From NCBI GenBank assembly GCA_002411105.1, contig DHQX01000036.1:24820-88819 (forward strand): DNA of 64,000 nt. Reading direction: 5' to 3'. Position numbers and translations under genes: made by a program. Origin of the DNA: Christensenella sp. UBA5327. GTDB taxonomy: Bacteria > Bacillota > Clostridia > Christensenellales > Aristaeellaceae. The notes below the pieces were generated by a model. That model did no database searches and was not told the origin of the DNA. It saw only the letters and a program-made list of their open reading frames with translations. This document shows positions 1 through 7,143 of the stretch, one piece after another (positions within the stretch are counted from its first letter, which is position 1; each line of letters opens with the position of its first letter).

Positions 1-1
1 C

Positions 2-607
2 TTAGTTTGTTCCTTTGACCTGCTCAATCATGGCCTGCTCCACCGGGCGGCCCAGCATCTTGGCGGCTGAGGGCAGGTCATCCTCTAAAATGGCCTGGCG
101 GATGGCGGTGCTTGACACCAGATCGCCCGAAGCTGTAACCACAGGCGGAATGATGCTAAGCCCCATATCGTGCTCCCTGCACAGCGCCTCCAGCTCCTCG
201 CGGCCAGAGTCAGACTTGTAGCCAAAGCGATGGTTGAACCCTGCCACCACATGCCTGGCATTCAGCTTATCCGCCACCACCTGCTGGAAAAACGCGCGCC
301 CGCTCATGCGCAGCAGCTGATCGTTGAACCGGTCGATGGCGGTGATCTCCACGCCAAGCTGCTCAAATAGCTGGAGCTTTTCTTCAAGCGTTGTCAGTTC
401 CTTTGCTTTGTCGGCCTGATGAATGAAATTGATCGGCAGAATATCGTATGTGTGCACGCACAGCGCCAGGTTTTTCTCCCTGGCAACGCGCTCGCCTTCC
501 AAAATCAAAGCCTGGTGGCCCAGGTGCACACCATCAAACATGCCAAGGCACACCACCGTGCCGCTCACTACCGAAGAATCCATTTGATCAAGCCAATACA
601 CTTTCAT
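2..607 (-). CDS. Stand-alone FAD synthetase-domain protein (RibF N-terminal half)
   Basis: The 201-residue product matches the nucleotidyltransferase half of bifunctional RibF, which transfers AMP from ATP to FMN to make FAD. The nucleotide-binding motif GMFDGVHLGH lies near residues 22-31, a GFNHRFG segment corresponds to the family DFRFG motif, and VSSTAIR near residue 165 corresponds to the ISSTxIR motif. The reading frame then stops after LGRPVEQAMIEQVKGTN, just where the riboflavin kinase domain of a usual RibF of about 310 residues would begin. The stop codon lies inside the window, so this is not an edge effect. Usual RibF genes sit between truB and rpsO; this copy does not. It could be a paralogue that only adenylylates FMN or a related nucleotide, or the remnant of a full RibF. 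It has its own promoter upstream. Confidence 0.8.
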   Translation of the reverse strand: MKVYWLDQMDSSVVSGTVVCLGMFDGVHLGHQALILEGERVAREKNLALCVHTYDILPINFIHQADKAKELTTLEEKLQLFEQLGVEITAIDRFNDQLLRMSGRAFFQQVVADKLNARHVVAGFNHRFGYKSDSGREELEALCREHDMGLSIIPPVVTASGDLVSSTAIRQAILEDDLPSAAKMLGRPVEQAMIEQVKGTN

Positions 608-657
608 AAAAAAACCCGCCTATCCACTCATCAGAAAAGCGATCATTGAACAGCAAA

Positions 658-686
658 ATAGTATCATTGTCTGAAAGCACTGTCAA
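658..686 (-). promoter_or_regulatory. Promoter of the FAD synthetase-domain gene
   Basis: On the minus strand TTGACA (686-681) is followed after 17 bases by TACTAT (663-658), a sigma-A type promoter about 50 bases before the start codon. A purine-rich GGCGGG just before the ATG at 607 is the probable ribosome site. Confidence 0.75.
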
Positions 687-763
687 TAACTAAGGCTAAA
701 ATCGATTTGTTCTGCCACAAAACGGCTGCTTTTTCATTGTTTTTGCATCTTTAAATATTCTTG

Positions 764-792
764 TTGACAGAAAATTTTTACGGTGATAATAT
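764..792 (+). promoter_or_regulatory. Promoter of the secreted FMN/pheromone-like gene
   Basis: TTGACA (764-769), 17-base spacer, TAATAT (787-792). It lies about 30 bases before a strong ribosome site AGGAGG (812-817). This promoter and the one at 658-686 are divergent and about 80 bases apart; the rest of the 608-825 gap is A/T-rich and I see no other feature in it. Confidence 0.75.
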
Positions 793-825
793 CTGCCGGC
801 AATCTTACTTCAGGAGGTACCCCGT

Positions 826-1356
826 ATGAGAAAACCCGTCGCTTTCCTGCTCGCCGTTGTCATGGTGCTCAGCCTGGCCGCCATTGCGTCCGCTGAGAAA
901 TATGGCCAGGGCCTGGTCACCACCATTTCCAACGTCGCCGATGCCGGAGAAAAGAGCGGCACCGCCCAGGTGAACACCCTTGTATGCAGCCTTGTGTTGG
1001 ATGATGAAGGCAAAATCGTATCCGCCCTGTTTGACATGCAGCAAACCAAGATCCAGTTTTCAGCCGAAGGCAAAGTGGTCGACCTGCCCGAGCACCTTCA
1101 GACCAAGGACGAGCTTGGCGCCAATTATGGCATGGCCAAGGCCAGCTCCATCGGCAAGGACTGGTTTGAGCAGGCGGACGCCTTTGGCACCTATTGCGTG
1201 GGAAAAACCCCTGCTGAGGTGCTGGGAATGGCCGTGTATGCCGCCGATGAGCGTCATCCTGCAGTGCCGGACGTTCCGGACCTGAAGACCTCAGTCACCA
1301 TCAGCGTGGGCGATTTCCTCCAGGCGCTGGAAAAAGCAGCGAAGAACGCCATCTGA
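826..1356 (+). CDS. Secreted FMN-binding-like / cAD1-type protein
   Basis: The 176-residue product starts with a clear signal peptide: MRK, a hydrophobic stretch to about residue 20, and cleavage after ASA. The body has the pattern of the small extracellular FMN-binding-like proteins related to enterococcal cAD1 precursors: SLVLDDEGKIVSALFD near residue 50, a KDELGANYGMAKAS segment, IGKDWFEQADAF and a VGKTPAEV segment, then a VTISVGDFLQALEKA tail. No lipobox cysteine is present, so it is probably released rather than lipid-anchored. It is a single-gene unit with its own promoter, strong SD and terminator. The role is unknown; the family resemblance suggests a redox cofactor or membrane-associated function, but I see no SGAT flavinylation motif. 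Confidence 0.6.
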   Translation: MRKPVAFLLAVVMVLSLAAIASAEKYGQGLVTTISNVADAGEKSGTAQVNTLVCSLVLDDEGKIVSALFDMQQTKIQFSAEGKVVDLPEHLQTKDELGANYGMAKASSIGKDWFEQADAFGTYCVGKTPAEVLGMAVYAADERHPAVPDVPDLKTSVTISVGDFLQALEKAAKNAI

Positions 1357-1380
1357 TCCAACCACAAGCCCTTCATATCA

Positions 1381-1410
1381 AAAGCCGGGCGCCCTGCGGT
1401 GCCCGGCTTT
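1381..1410 (+). terminator. Hairpin terminator between converging genes
   Basis: A perfect 10-base-pair stem, AAAGCCGGGC with GCCCGGCTTT, around a 10-base loop, lies between the stop of the secreted protein at 1356 and the end of ftsK at 1428. The short T/A flanks on both sides let it work for both strands. Confidence 0.8.
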
Positions 1411-1427
1411 AATGTACCCATCCGCGC

Positions 1428-4169
1428 TTATTCTGATTGCTCAAGATAGGCCATGTATTGTTCCCGGCTCATCAGGGTTTTCCTGGCCTTGGTGCCCTCG
1501 TTGCCTGAGATGACGCCGCGGCGGTCCATCTCGTCAATCAGACGGCCGGCCCGGGCATAGCCCACGCGCAGCACGCGCTGGAGCATGCTGATGGACATCT
1601 GGCCGGATTCCACCGCCATTTCAATGGCCTGGGGCAGGAGCTCATCAAAGCCCTCATCCCCCATGTCAGCGCTGTCTCCCATGCCGCCGTTCTCCGCCTG
1701 CTCCTGCTGCTCGATATGCTCCATGATGTCCAGGTTGTAGTCTGCTTTGTTGCGGCTTTTGATGTACTCCACCGTCTGCTCCACGTCCCGGTCGCTCACA
1801 AAGCATCCCTGGACGCGGATGGGGTCGCGGATGCTGCCTCTGAACAGCATATCACCATAGCCCAGCAGCTTTTCAGCGCCCTGGGCGTCAAGAATGGTCT
1901 TGCTGTCAAAGGGTGAAGCCACCCGGAAGGCGATGCGGCCAGGGATATTGGCCTTGATGACCCCGGTGATGATGTTGACGCTGGGGCGCTGGGTAGCCAG
2001 GATCAGGCAGATGCCGGCGGCCCGGGCTTTTGCTGTGATGCGCTTGATATGATCTTCAATCACCTTGCCGGAAACCGTCATCAGGTCTGCCATCTCGTCA
2101 ACAATCACAATGATGCGCGGCAGGGGCTCCTCATCAGGCCCCAGCTTTTTGTTATAAGCGTCCAGGTTTCTGACCCCGGCCTTCTGCATGATCTGGTAGC
2201 GCTCATCCATCTCCTGGCACACCCAATCCAGGGCCAGGGTGGCTTTCTTGGCATCGGAGATGACAGGCAATAGCAGGTGAGGCACATCGTTATAAGGCTG
2301 GAGCTCCACAAACTTGGGGTCAATCAGGATCAGCCGCACCTGACGGGGTGAGGCGCGGTAGAGGATGCTGCAGATGATGCTGTTGATGCACACTGATTTA
2401 CCGCTACCGGTGGCGCCCGCGATCAGCAGGTGGGGCATGTCCATCAATTCAGCCAGAATCGGCGTGCCGGTGATGTCCTTGCCCAGGGCCACGGTGGTGG
2501 GCGACTTGATCTCCCGGGTGCGGGGCGCGTCCAGCACCTCGCTCAAATAGACGGTGGAGGTGGTGTTGTTGGACACCTCAAGCCCTACAAAGGAGGTGCC
2601 GGGAATGGGAATTTCCGCCCGGATATCCCCCTTGGCCTTCAGCTCAATGGTGAGGTTGTCCATGACGCTGCGCAGCTTGCTCACATTAACCCCCTCCGCC
2701 AGGCGGATGGCAAAGCGGGTCACGGTGGGGCCGTGGGTGATGTGATGAAGCTGGGCCGGGATGGAAAAGCTGCCCAGGGTTTCAATCAGCCGGGTGGCCT
2801 TGGCCTGATCCTCTTCCGTGGTGTCAGCCACATTGGTTTCAGGCGGCAGGGTCAAAAGCCTCATGGGCGGCTGCTGATAGTCATCAATGGCAAACTGCAC
2901 CTGACGCGGCTTGGTCTCCTTGGCTGTGCCGTCCTGCTTCCGGTCCTTTTCAGGCAGCGGCGCACGGGTGGGAATAGCAACCCGTTCTCCGCTTGGGGCG
3001 ACAGCCATGCCGGTGAGAACTGGTTTGGGTGCGCTCATGGGCTTGGCAACAGGGGAATCGGAAGCGGACACTGGGGCTGGCGTTTGTTCGGGGGCTGCTG
3101 CCTTTTCAATGGGTTTGGGCTCTGGCGCTGCTTTTGCAGCAGGCTCACTGGCAGCGAGCTTTTCAATTGGCTTGGTCTGGATCTCAGGCGCAGGGGGCGC
3201 AGCAGCAGCACGGACTGGGGCGGGCTTTGACGCAGGCTCCGGGCTCATCCAAAGATCAGCCGGGGCCTGGGGCACAAAGGCCGCGGTATCAGGGTCTTGC
3301 GCATATGGCGGGGAGCCCTGCGGCTGGTAAGCCGGGGATGGCCAGGCCGGGTACGCTGGCTGTTCTTCCGGATAATCGTCAAACAATGGCAAGTCCATCC
3401 CCGCAGGTTCAGGCTCCTGGACGGGTGGACTGAAATCAAAGGGCTCCTGCGGCACCTGATACACCGGCTCAGGCTCATGAGGGGCGGCCTGCTGCTCTGT
3501 CTGGGCCGGCGCAGCCGGGGCTTGGCGCATGTGGGCACGGTCACTCAGGCGCTGCACCAGCGCCACAGGGCTTACGCGGATGAAGGCGAAAAACAGCGCG
3601 ATGCCGGCGATGATCAGCAGCGTCACGCTGCCAACGCGCCCCAGGGCAGACCAGAAGGGAAACGCCAGCAGCATCCCCAGAGCGCCCCCGCCAGGGATAA
3701 AGGCGGTTCCGGCAAAGTGTCCGTTATATTGGAGATAGGCCGCGGCGATATACTCCCCCATGCTGTCAGGGCTGGCACTGCGGCGGTAGTTCATGTTGAT
3801 GTTGCGCACATAATCCATCAGGTCCCGGTAGCCATCAACCCCTGTGAGCAGCGTCAGCAGCGCCGCCAGGGTCAGATACAGAACGGTTCCCACGATGAAG
3901 GGGTAAAAGCTCACATAGCGCTTGGTGGAGACACTGGTGGCGGTGCCCCAGGCGAGGGCCAGGATGGGCACCATCCAGTAAAAGCTGCCGCCCAGGCCCA
4001 GCGCCGCATTTTTGAACACCTGGAGGGAAGCGGCGGAGGTCTGCAGCGTCAGCCCCAGGAAGGTGAGAAAGCCAAACATCAAAAGCAGGCCACCCACGAC
4101 AAGCAGCACCAGGCCGCCACGGTCGGTGGATTGAATGGTTTGTTTGGTTTTCTTCCTGGCTGTCGTCAA
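1428..4169 (-). CDS. ftsK: DNA translocase FtsK/SpoIIIE
   Basis: ATP-driven DNA pump that clears chromosome DNA through the closing septum. The N-terminal 180 residues hold about four membrane helices, followed by a long Pro/Ala/Glu-rich linker (about 190-430) and the RecA-like motor with Walker A GATGSGKS near residue 585 and Walker B IVIVDEMADLM near 690. The C-terminal gamma winged helix (QAIEMAVESGQMSISMLQR, about 820-890) reads chromosome polarity sequences. I place the start at a TTG (4169), preceded by AGAGGT at good distance, giving 913 residues; a longer frame reaches 4259 but would overlap the upstream gene by 74 bases and begins with non-conserved Arg/Ser-rich sequence. It is the second gene after the DUF3298 protein, 16 bases downstream of its stop. 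Confidence 0.95.
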   Translation of the reverse strand: MTTARKKTKQTIQSTDRGGLVLLVVGGLLLMFGFLTFLGLTLQTSAASLQVFKNAALGLGGSFYWMVPILALAWGTATSVSTKRYVSFYPFIVGTVLYLTLAALLTLLTGVDGYRDLMDYVRNINMNYRRSASPDSMGEYIAAAYLQYNGHFAGTAFIPGGGALGMLLAFPFWSALGRVGSVTLLIIAGIALFFAFIRVSPVALVQRLSDRAHMRQAPAAPAQTEQQAAPHEPEPVYQVPQEPFDFSPPVQEPEPAGMDLPLFDDYPEEQPAYPAWPSPAYQPQGSPPYAQDPDTAAFVPQAPADLWMSPEPASKPAPVRAAAAPPAPEIQTKPIEKLAASEPAAKAAPEPKPIEKAAAPEQTPAPVSASDSPVAKPMSAPKPVLTGMAVAPSGERVAIPTRAPLPEKDRKQDGTAKETKPRQVQFAIDDYQQPPMRLLTLPPETNVADTTEEDQAKATRLIETLGSFSIPAQLHHITHGPTVTRFAIRLAEGVNVSKLRSVMDNLTIELKAKGDIRAEIPIPGTSFVGLEVSNNTTSTVYLSEVLDAPRTREIKSPTTVALGKDITGTPILAELMDMPHLLIAGATGSGKSVCINSIICSILYRASPRQVRLILIDPKFVELQPYNDVPHLLLPVISDAKKATLALDWVCQEMDERYQIMQKAGVRNLDAYNKKLGPDEEPLPRIIVIVDEMADLMTVSGKVIEDHIKRITAKARAAGICLILATQRPSVNIITGVIKANIPGRIAFRVASPFDSKTILDAQGAEKLLGYGDMLFRGSIRDPIRVQGCFVSDRDVEQTVEYIKSRNKADYNLDIMEHIEQQEQAENGGMGDSADMGDEGFDELLPQAIEMAVESGQMSISMLQRVLRVGYARAGRLIDEMDRRGVISGNEGTKARKTLMSREQYMAYLEQSE

Positions 4170-4185
4170 ATTTGCACTACCTCTA

Positions 4186-5358
4186 TTATTTCTTGTCAAG
4201 CCAGACGGCGCTGAGCGTCTGGGCCTCATCCAGGAACAGCTTGAGCGCCGCGCCATCAAAATTATATGCCAGCATTAAGCCCGCCGGGACGCCATACAGC
4301 TGTGCTGCCTCTGCATTCATGCTGGTGCTGCCTGCAGGCTCTCCCAACACGCTTTTGATCTCTTCCAGGCTCGCCTTCCCGGTGCTCAGCCCAAAGAGGT
4401 TCATGCGCCCGGTGAGAAGGCCTGTGACAGTTTCCCCGTCATTGGACAACACCAGGGTGCCCCTGAAACGGTCATCCTCCATCTGGTACTTCTGCCCTGT
4501 CACAAATCCCTCCGGATCGTGCAGCAGCGGATAGATGTCAAGCGTATCGCTCAATTTATCCCCCAGCCTTACGGGAATCCCTGGCAACAATCCAGTGGCA
4601 GCGGCACTTTCGATCGACGGCCGGGAATGCGCTGAGGGGCTCAGGCTGGCGTACAAGTCCAGGGATTTAAGCGGCATATCCCCGGCATCCCTCAGCATGC
4701 CTTTCAGCTCGTCATAGAGAAAGTGGATGAAGGTGCTCTTGCCAGACAGCCATACCATGCCCTTCTCTGGATAGAAGAAGCTGATGCCGGTTTCGGTCAG
4801 CAAAAACCGTTCAATCGGGAAAGGGTACAGGTCTGCTGTGTTCAGATAGTTTGACAGTTCGTCGCCCAGGCGTGCTTCCAGCGTGTCTTCGATGCTTTTC
4901 CGCGCCTGGTCGCACTGGGCAAATATCTGGTCACAGCTGATTTTTTGCCCTGTCACCAGGCTGAACACCAGTGGGGTGTAGCGGTGGGATGGCGGGCCAA
5001 AAGATATGTTGCCGCTGGCCTCAATCAGGATGGACAGCAGATCATGGCCGCTTTCTGATTTTAGGACGAGCGCCGTGTAAGTCACCTTCAGGTTGCCAGG
5101 CATCGCCTCTGTAAAGGCGGCCATGGCGTCCAGATGCGCCTGGATGCCGCCTTCAGTCAAAATAGCCTGATTGATGGTATCCTGCACAAAGCTATTGGCA
5201 AAGCCCTTTAGCTGCGGGTACACAACCTCTCCCCCGGGCCGGGATGTACTGATCATCTCCACAGCGCCCTGGTCTTGTGCCAAACCCGGCAGCAGGGGCA
5301 GAAACAGCGATAAAATGATCAGGAAGAGGAATGCGCGGCGCAGAACAATGGTGGTCAT
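4186..5358 (-). CDS. Secreted DUF3298-like protein
   Basis: The 390-residue product begins with a signal peptide (MTTIVLRRAFLFLIILSLF, cleavage near LAQ at about 28). The middle resembles the extracytoplasmic domain found in RsiV and related proteins: an N-terminal region with alternating polar and hydrophobic strands (residues 35-110), then a DUF3298-like part with PFPIERFLLTETGISFFYP near residues 175-193 and FIHFLYDELKGML after it. The C-terminal 170 residues have no family I recognise and mention repeated short acidic segments. No catalytic residues are visible. It starts with an excellent SD (AAGGAGG) and is cotranscribed with ftsK. A wall- or division-associated sensory role is only a guess from context. 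Confidence 0.5.
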   Translation of the reverse strand: MTTIVLRRAFLFLIILSLFLPLLPGLAQDQGAVEMISTSRPGGEVVYPQLKGFANSFVQDTINQAILTEGGIQAHLDAMAAFTEAMPGNLKVTYTALVLKSESGHDLLSILIEASGNISFGPPSHRYTPLVFSLVTGQKISCDQIFAQCDQARKSIEDTLEARLGDELSNYLNTADLYPFPIERFLLTETGISFFYPEKGMVWLSGKSTFIHFLYDELKGMLRDAGDMPLKSLDLYASLSPSAHSRPSIESAAATGLLPGIPVRLGDKLSDTLDIYPLLHDPEGFVTGQKYQMEDDRFRGTLVLSNDGETVTGLLTGRMNLFGLSTGKASLEEIKSVLGEPAGSTSMNAEAAQLYGVPAGLMLAYNFDGAALKLFLDEAQTLSAVWLDKK

Positions 5359-5396
5359 GCTTTTTCCTCCTTACAGACATTATGAAACCCGTATCC

Positions 5397-5425
5397 ATTC
5401 TACCTGAAAGCAGGACTTGTTGCAA
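5397..5425 (-). promoter_or_regulatory. Promoter of the DUF3298 protein-ftsK operon
   Basis: Minus strand TTGCAA (5425-5420), 17-base spacer, TAGAAT (5402-5397), about 40 bases before the ATG at 5358. Confidence 0.7.
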
Positions 5426-5451
5426 GATTGACACAATTGTTCACTAATCCG

Positions 5452-5817
5452 TTACGAATCAGCCAGCTTGTATCCCGATTTTTCCACAGCGCCGGTCTGG
5501 CGGTCAAAGTTCACCTGGTTTTTCCGCAGGTAGATGGCATGCAGCTCCTGAGCGTCCATGCCGGCGTTGATACAAAGGCTGAGGAAAAAGTGGAACATGT
5601 CCACCAACTCCTCTTTGAGCGCGGCCTGGTCGACCGGCCTTTCATTCTTCCACCATTTGTAGTTGACCTCTTCGAGCATCTCTGCCGTCTCACACATCAG
5701 GGCGATGGTGTGCTTCTGCATCCATTCCCCCTGGCTGATGTGCGCCAGGTGACGGGTTTTGATGATGCTTTCATTAAATGCCTTTTGCAAGGCAAACATC
5801 TCTTCCAGCCTGTCCAT
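5452..5817 (-). CDS. MazG-like / dimeric dUTPase-type NTP pyrophosphatase
   Basis: This 121-residue all-alpha protein belongs to the MazG/dimeric dUTPase superfamily that hydrolyses nucleoside triphosphates to monophosphate and pyrophosphate. The metal-binding helix motifs are visible as ETAEMLEEVNYKWWKN (about residues 43-58) and EELVDMFHFFLSLCINAG (about 69-86), which give the acidic residues that hold magnesium. The WWKN element and the short length resemble the dUTPase-2 type proteins found in Bacillota. It follows the M16 peptidase gene after 9 bases, with SD AGAGGT, so it is probably the last gene of the rpsO-pnp unit. Substrate preference (dUTP, dCTP or damaged nucleotides) cannot be read from the sequence. 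Confidence 0.75.
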   Translation of the reverse strand: MDRLEEMFALQKAFNESIIKTRHLAHISQGEWMQKHTIALMCETAEMLEEVNYKWWKNERPVDQAALKEELVDMFHFFLSLCINAGMDAQELHAIYLRKNQVNFDRQTGAVEKSGYKLADS

Positions 5818-5826
5818 GATTACCTC

Positions 5827-7071
5827 TTATCCGATATTGATCTTGGCAACGCCTTTGCCCACCAGGGCCAGGGCGCATGATTGGGCCAGGTTTTTTCTAG
5901 CCAGGGCGTTCACGTCCTGAAGCTTTACCCGGTCAAGTTTCTTCAGGATCTCCTTCGCCGGGATGATGCTGCCTGTGGTCAGCAGCTGGGTACCAAAATG
6001 GGCCATGCGCTGATAGGCGCTTTCCTGGGAAAGCACATAGGCGGTTCTGATCTGCGCCATGGTGCGCAGAAACTCCTCTTCCAGGAAACCTTTGTCAAGC
6101 ACCTTGCCGGTTTCCTGGCGGATGCCTTTGATCACTTTTTTGATGCTCCTGGGCGATGCAGCAGCATACACGGTGAACTCCCCGCAGTCAGGGTAGGAAG
6201 ACGGGCTGGCATAGATGCTGTACACCAGGCCCTGCTCTTCCCGCAGGTGCTGAAAAAGCCGGGAGGATACCCCGCCGCCCAGCATCCCGCTGAGGGCCAT
6301 CATGCTGTATCGCTCCTCATCCATATGCCTGAGCCCCGGATAGGCCAGGCACAGGTGCATCTGCTCCACATCCTTTTCAAGCCGCAGCGCGTCCACGCAT
6401 GGGAGCAGTGCATTTGCCGGAAAATCAGCCTCCTCCCCGCCGCTGTTCCAGGCGGAAAAGGCATCTTCAAGCTGGCTGATCAAGGCGTCCTGATCAAAGC
6501 GCCCCACCACCGATACCACGGTGTTTCGGGGGCGGTAATAGCGCCTGCGATAGTCCATCAGATCCTCGCGTTTGTAGGATGCAATAGCGGCTTTGCTCCC
6601 AAGGATGGTGCCTGACAGGGTTTGCCCCCGGTAGATTCCCTGATGGAGGAGGTTATACACCAGGTCTTCGGGCGAATCCTCCTCCATGGCGATCTCCTCA
6701 AGTATCACCCCCCGCTCCTTTTCCACGTCCCGTTCCCGGATGAGGGGGTTCACCACCAAATCGCTCAACAGCTCAATCGCCCGGTGAAGCTCCCGGTCCA
6801 CGGTCTTGGCATAATAGCAGGTATAGGTCTTGCCGGTGGCAGCATTCAGGTTGCCGCCCAGCAGATCGATGTCATCGGCCAGCGCCCTGGCGCTTCTCTT
6901 TTCAGTGCCCTTGAAGGCCATGTGTTCCAGGAAATGGGAAAGCCCGGTTTCCTCCTCGCCTTCCATGATGGAACCAGCCTTCACCCACACGCCGATGGAA
7001 GCACTGCGCAGATAGGGCAGGCGCTCAAAGACAATGCGCAGGCCGTTGGGGAGCGTATGTATCTGATGCAT
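5827..7071 (-). CDS. M16 family zinc peptidase (mitochondrial processing peptidase-like)
   Basis: A 414-residue single-unit M16B peptidase of the type found next to pnp in most Bacillota. It carries the inverted zinc motif HFLEH (His46, Glu49, His50) and the distal ligand region ERGVILEEI with Glu126, and in the C-terminal half the usual GGGVSSRLFQHLREEQGLVYS segment (about 265-285). The active site is therefore intact. I choose the ATG at 7071, which has GGAG seven bases upstream, over an in-frame GTG at 7083. No signal peptide is present, so the enzyme should be cytoplasmic. It follows pnp, separated by a remarkable perfect palindrome (7096-7129). Confidence 0.9.
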   Translation of the reverse strand: MHQIHTLPNGLRIVFERLPYLRSASIGVWVKAGSIMEGEEETGLSHFLEHMAFKGTEKRSARALADDIDLLGGNLNAATGKTYTCYYAKTVDRELHRAIELLSDLVVNPLIRERDVEKERGVILEEIAMEEDSPEDLVYNLLHQGIYRGQTLSGTILGSKAAIASYKREDLMDYRRRYYRPRNTVVSVVGRFDQDALISQLEDAFSAWNSGGEEADFPANALLPCVDALRLEKDVEQMHLCLAYPGLRHMDEERYSMMALSGMLGGGVSSRLFQHLREEQGLVYSIYASPSSYPDCGEFTVYAAASPRSIKKVIKGIRQETGKVLDKGFLEEEFLRTMAQIRTAYVLSQESAYQRMAHFGTQLLTTGSIIPAKEILKKLDRVKLQDVNALARKNLAQSCALALVGKGVAKINIG

Positions 7072-7095
7072 TTGTTTCTCCACTGGTCATCATGC

Positions 7096-7129
7096 CAAGA
7101 GGGGGTCTTTGTACAAAGACCCCCTCTTG
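7096..7129. repeat. 34-base perfect palindrome between pnp and the M16 gene
   Basis: The whole segment equals its reverse complement: arms CAAGAGGGGGTCTTTGT and ACAAAGACCCCCTCTTG. As RNA it would form a stem of about 15 pairs with a minimal loop. There is no U-run on either side, so it is not a textbook intrinsic terminator. It begins 14 bases after the pnp stop and ends before the M16 start, so an RNA-processing or 3'-end-protecting role is likely. Confidence 0.7.
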
Positions 7130-7143
7130 AAGATTGTCAGATG

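Noticed and set aside
3297..4214. 305-codon open frame on the + strand
   Set aside because: Antisense to the ftsK N-terminal region; Arg/Gln/Gly-rich without domains or SD.
4170..4259. N-terminal extension of FtsK to 943 residues
   Set aside because: The extra 30 residues overlap the end of the DUF3298 gene, lack conservation and are followed by a TTG with a well-placed SD.
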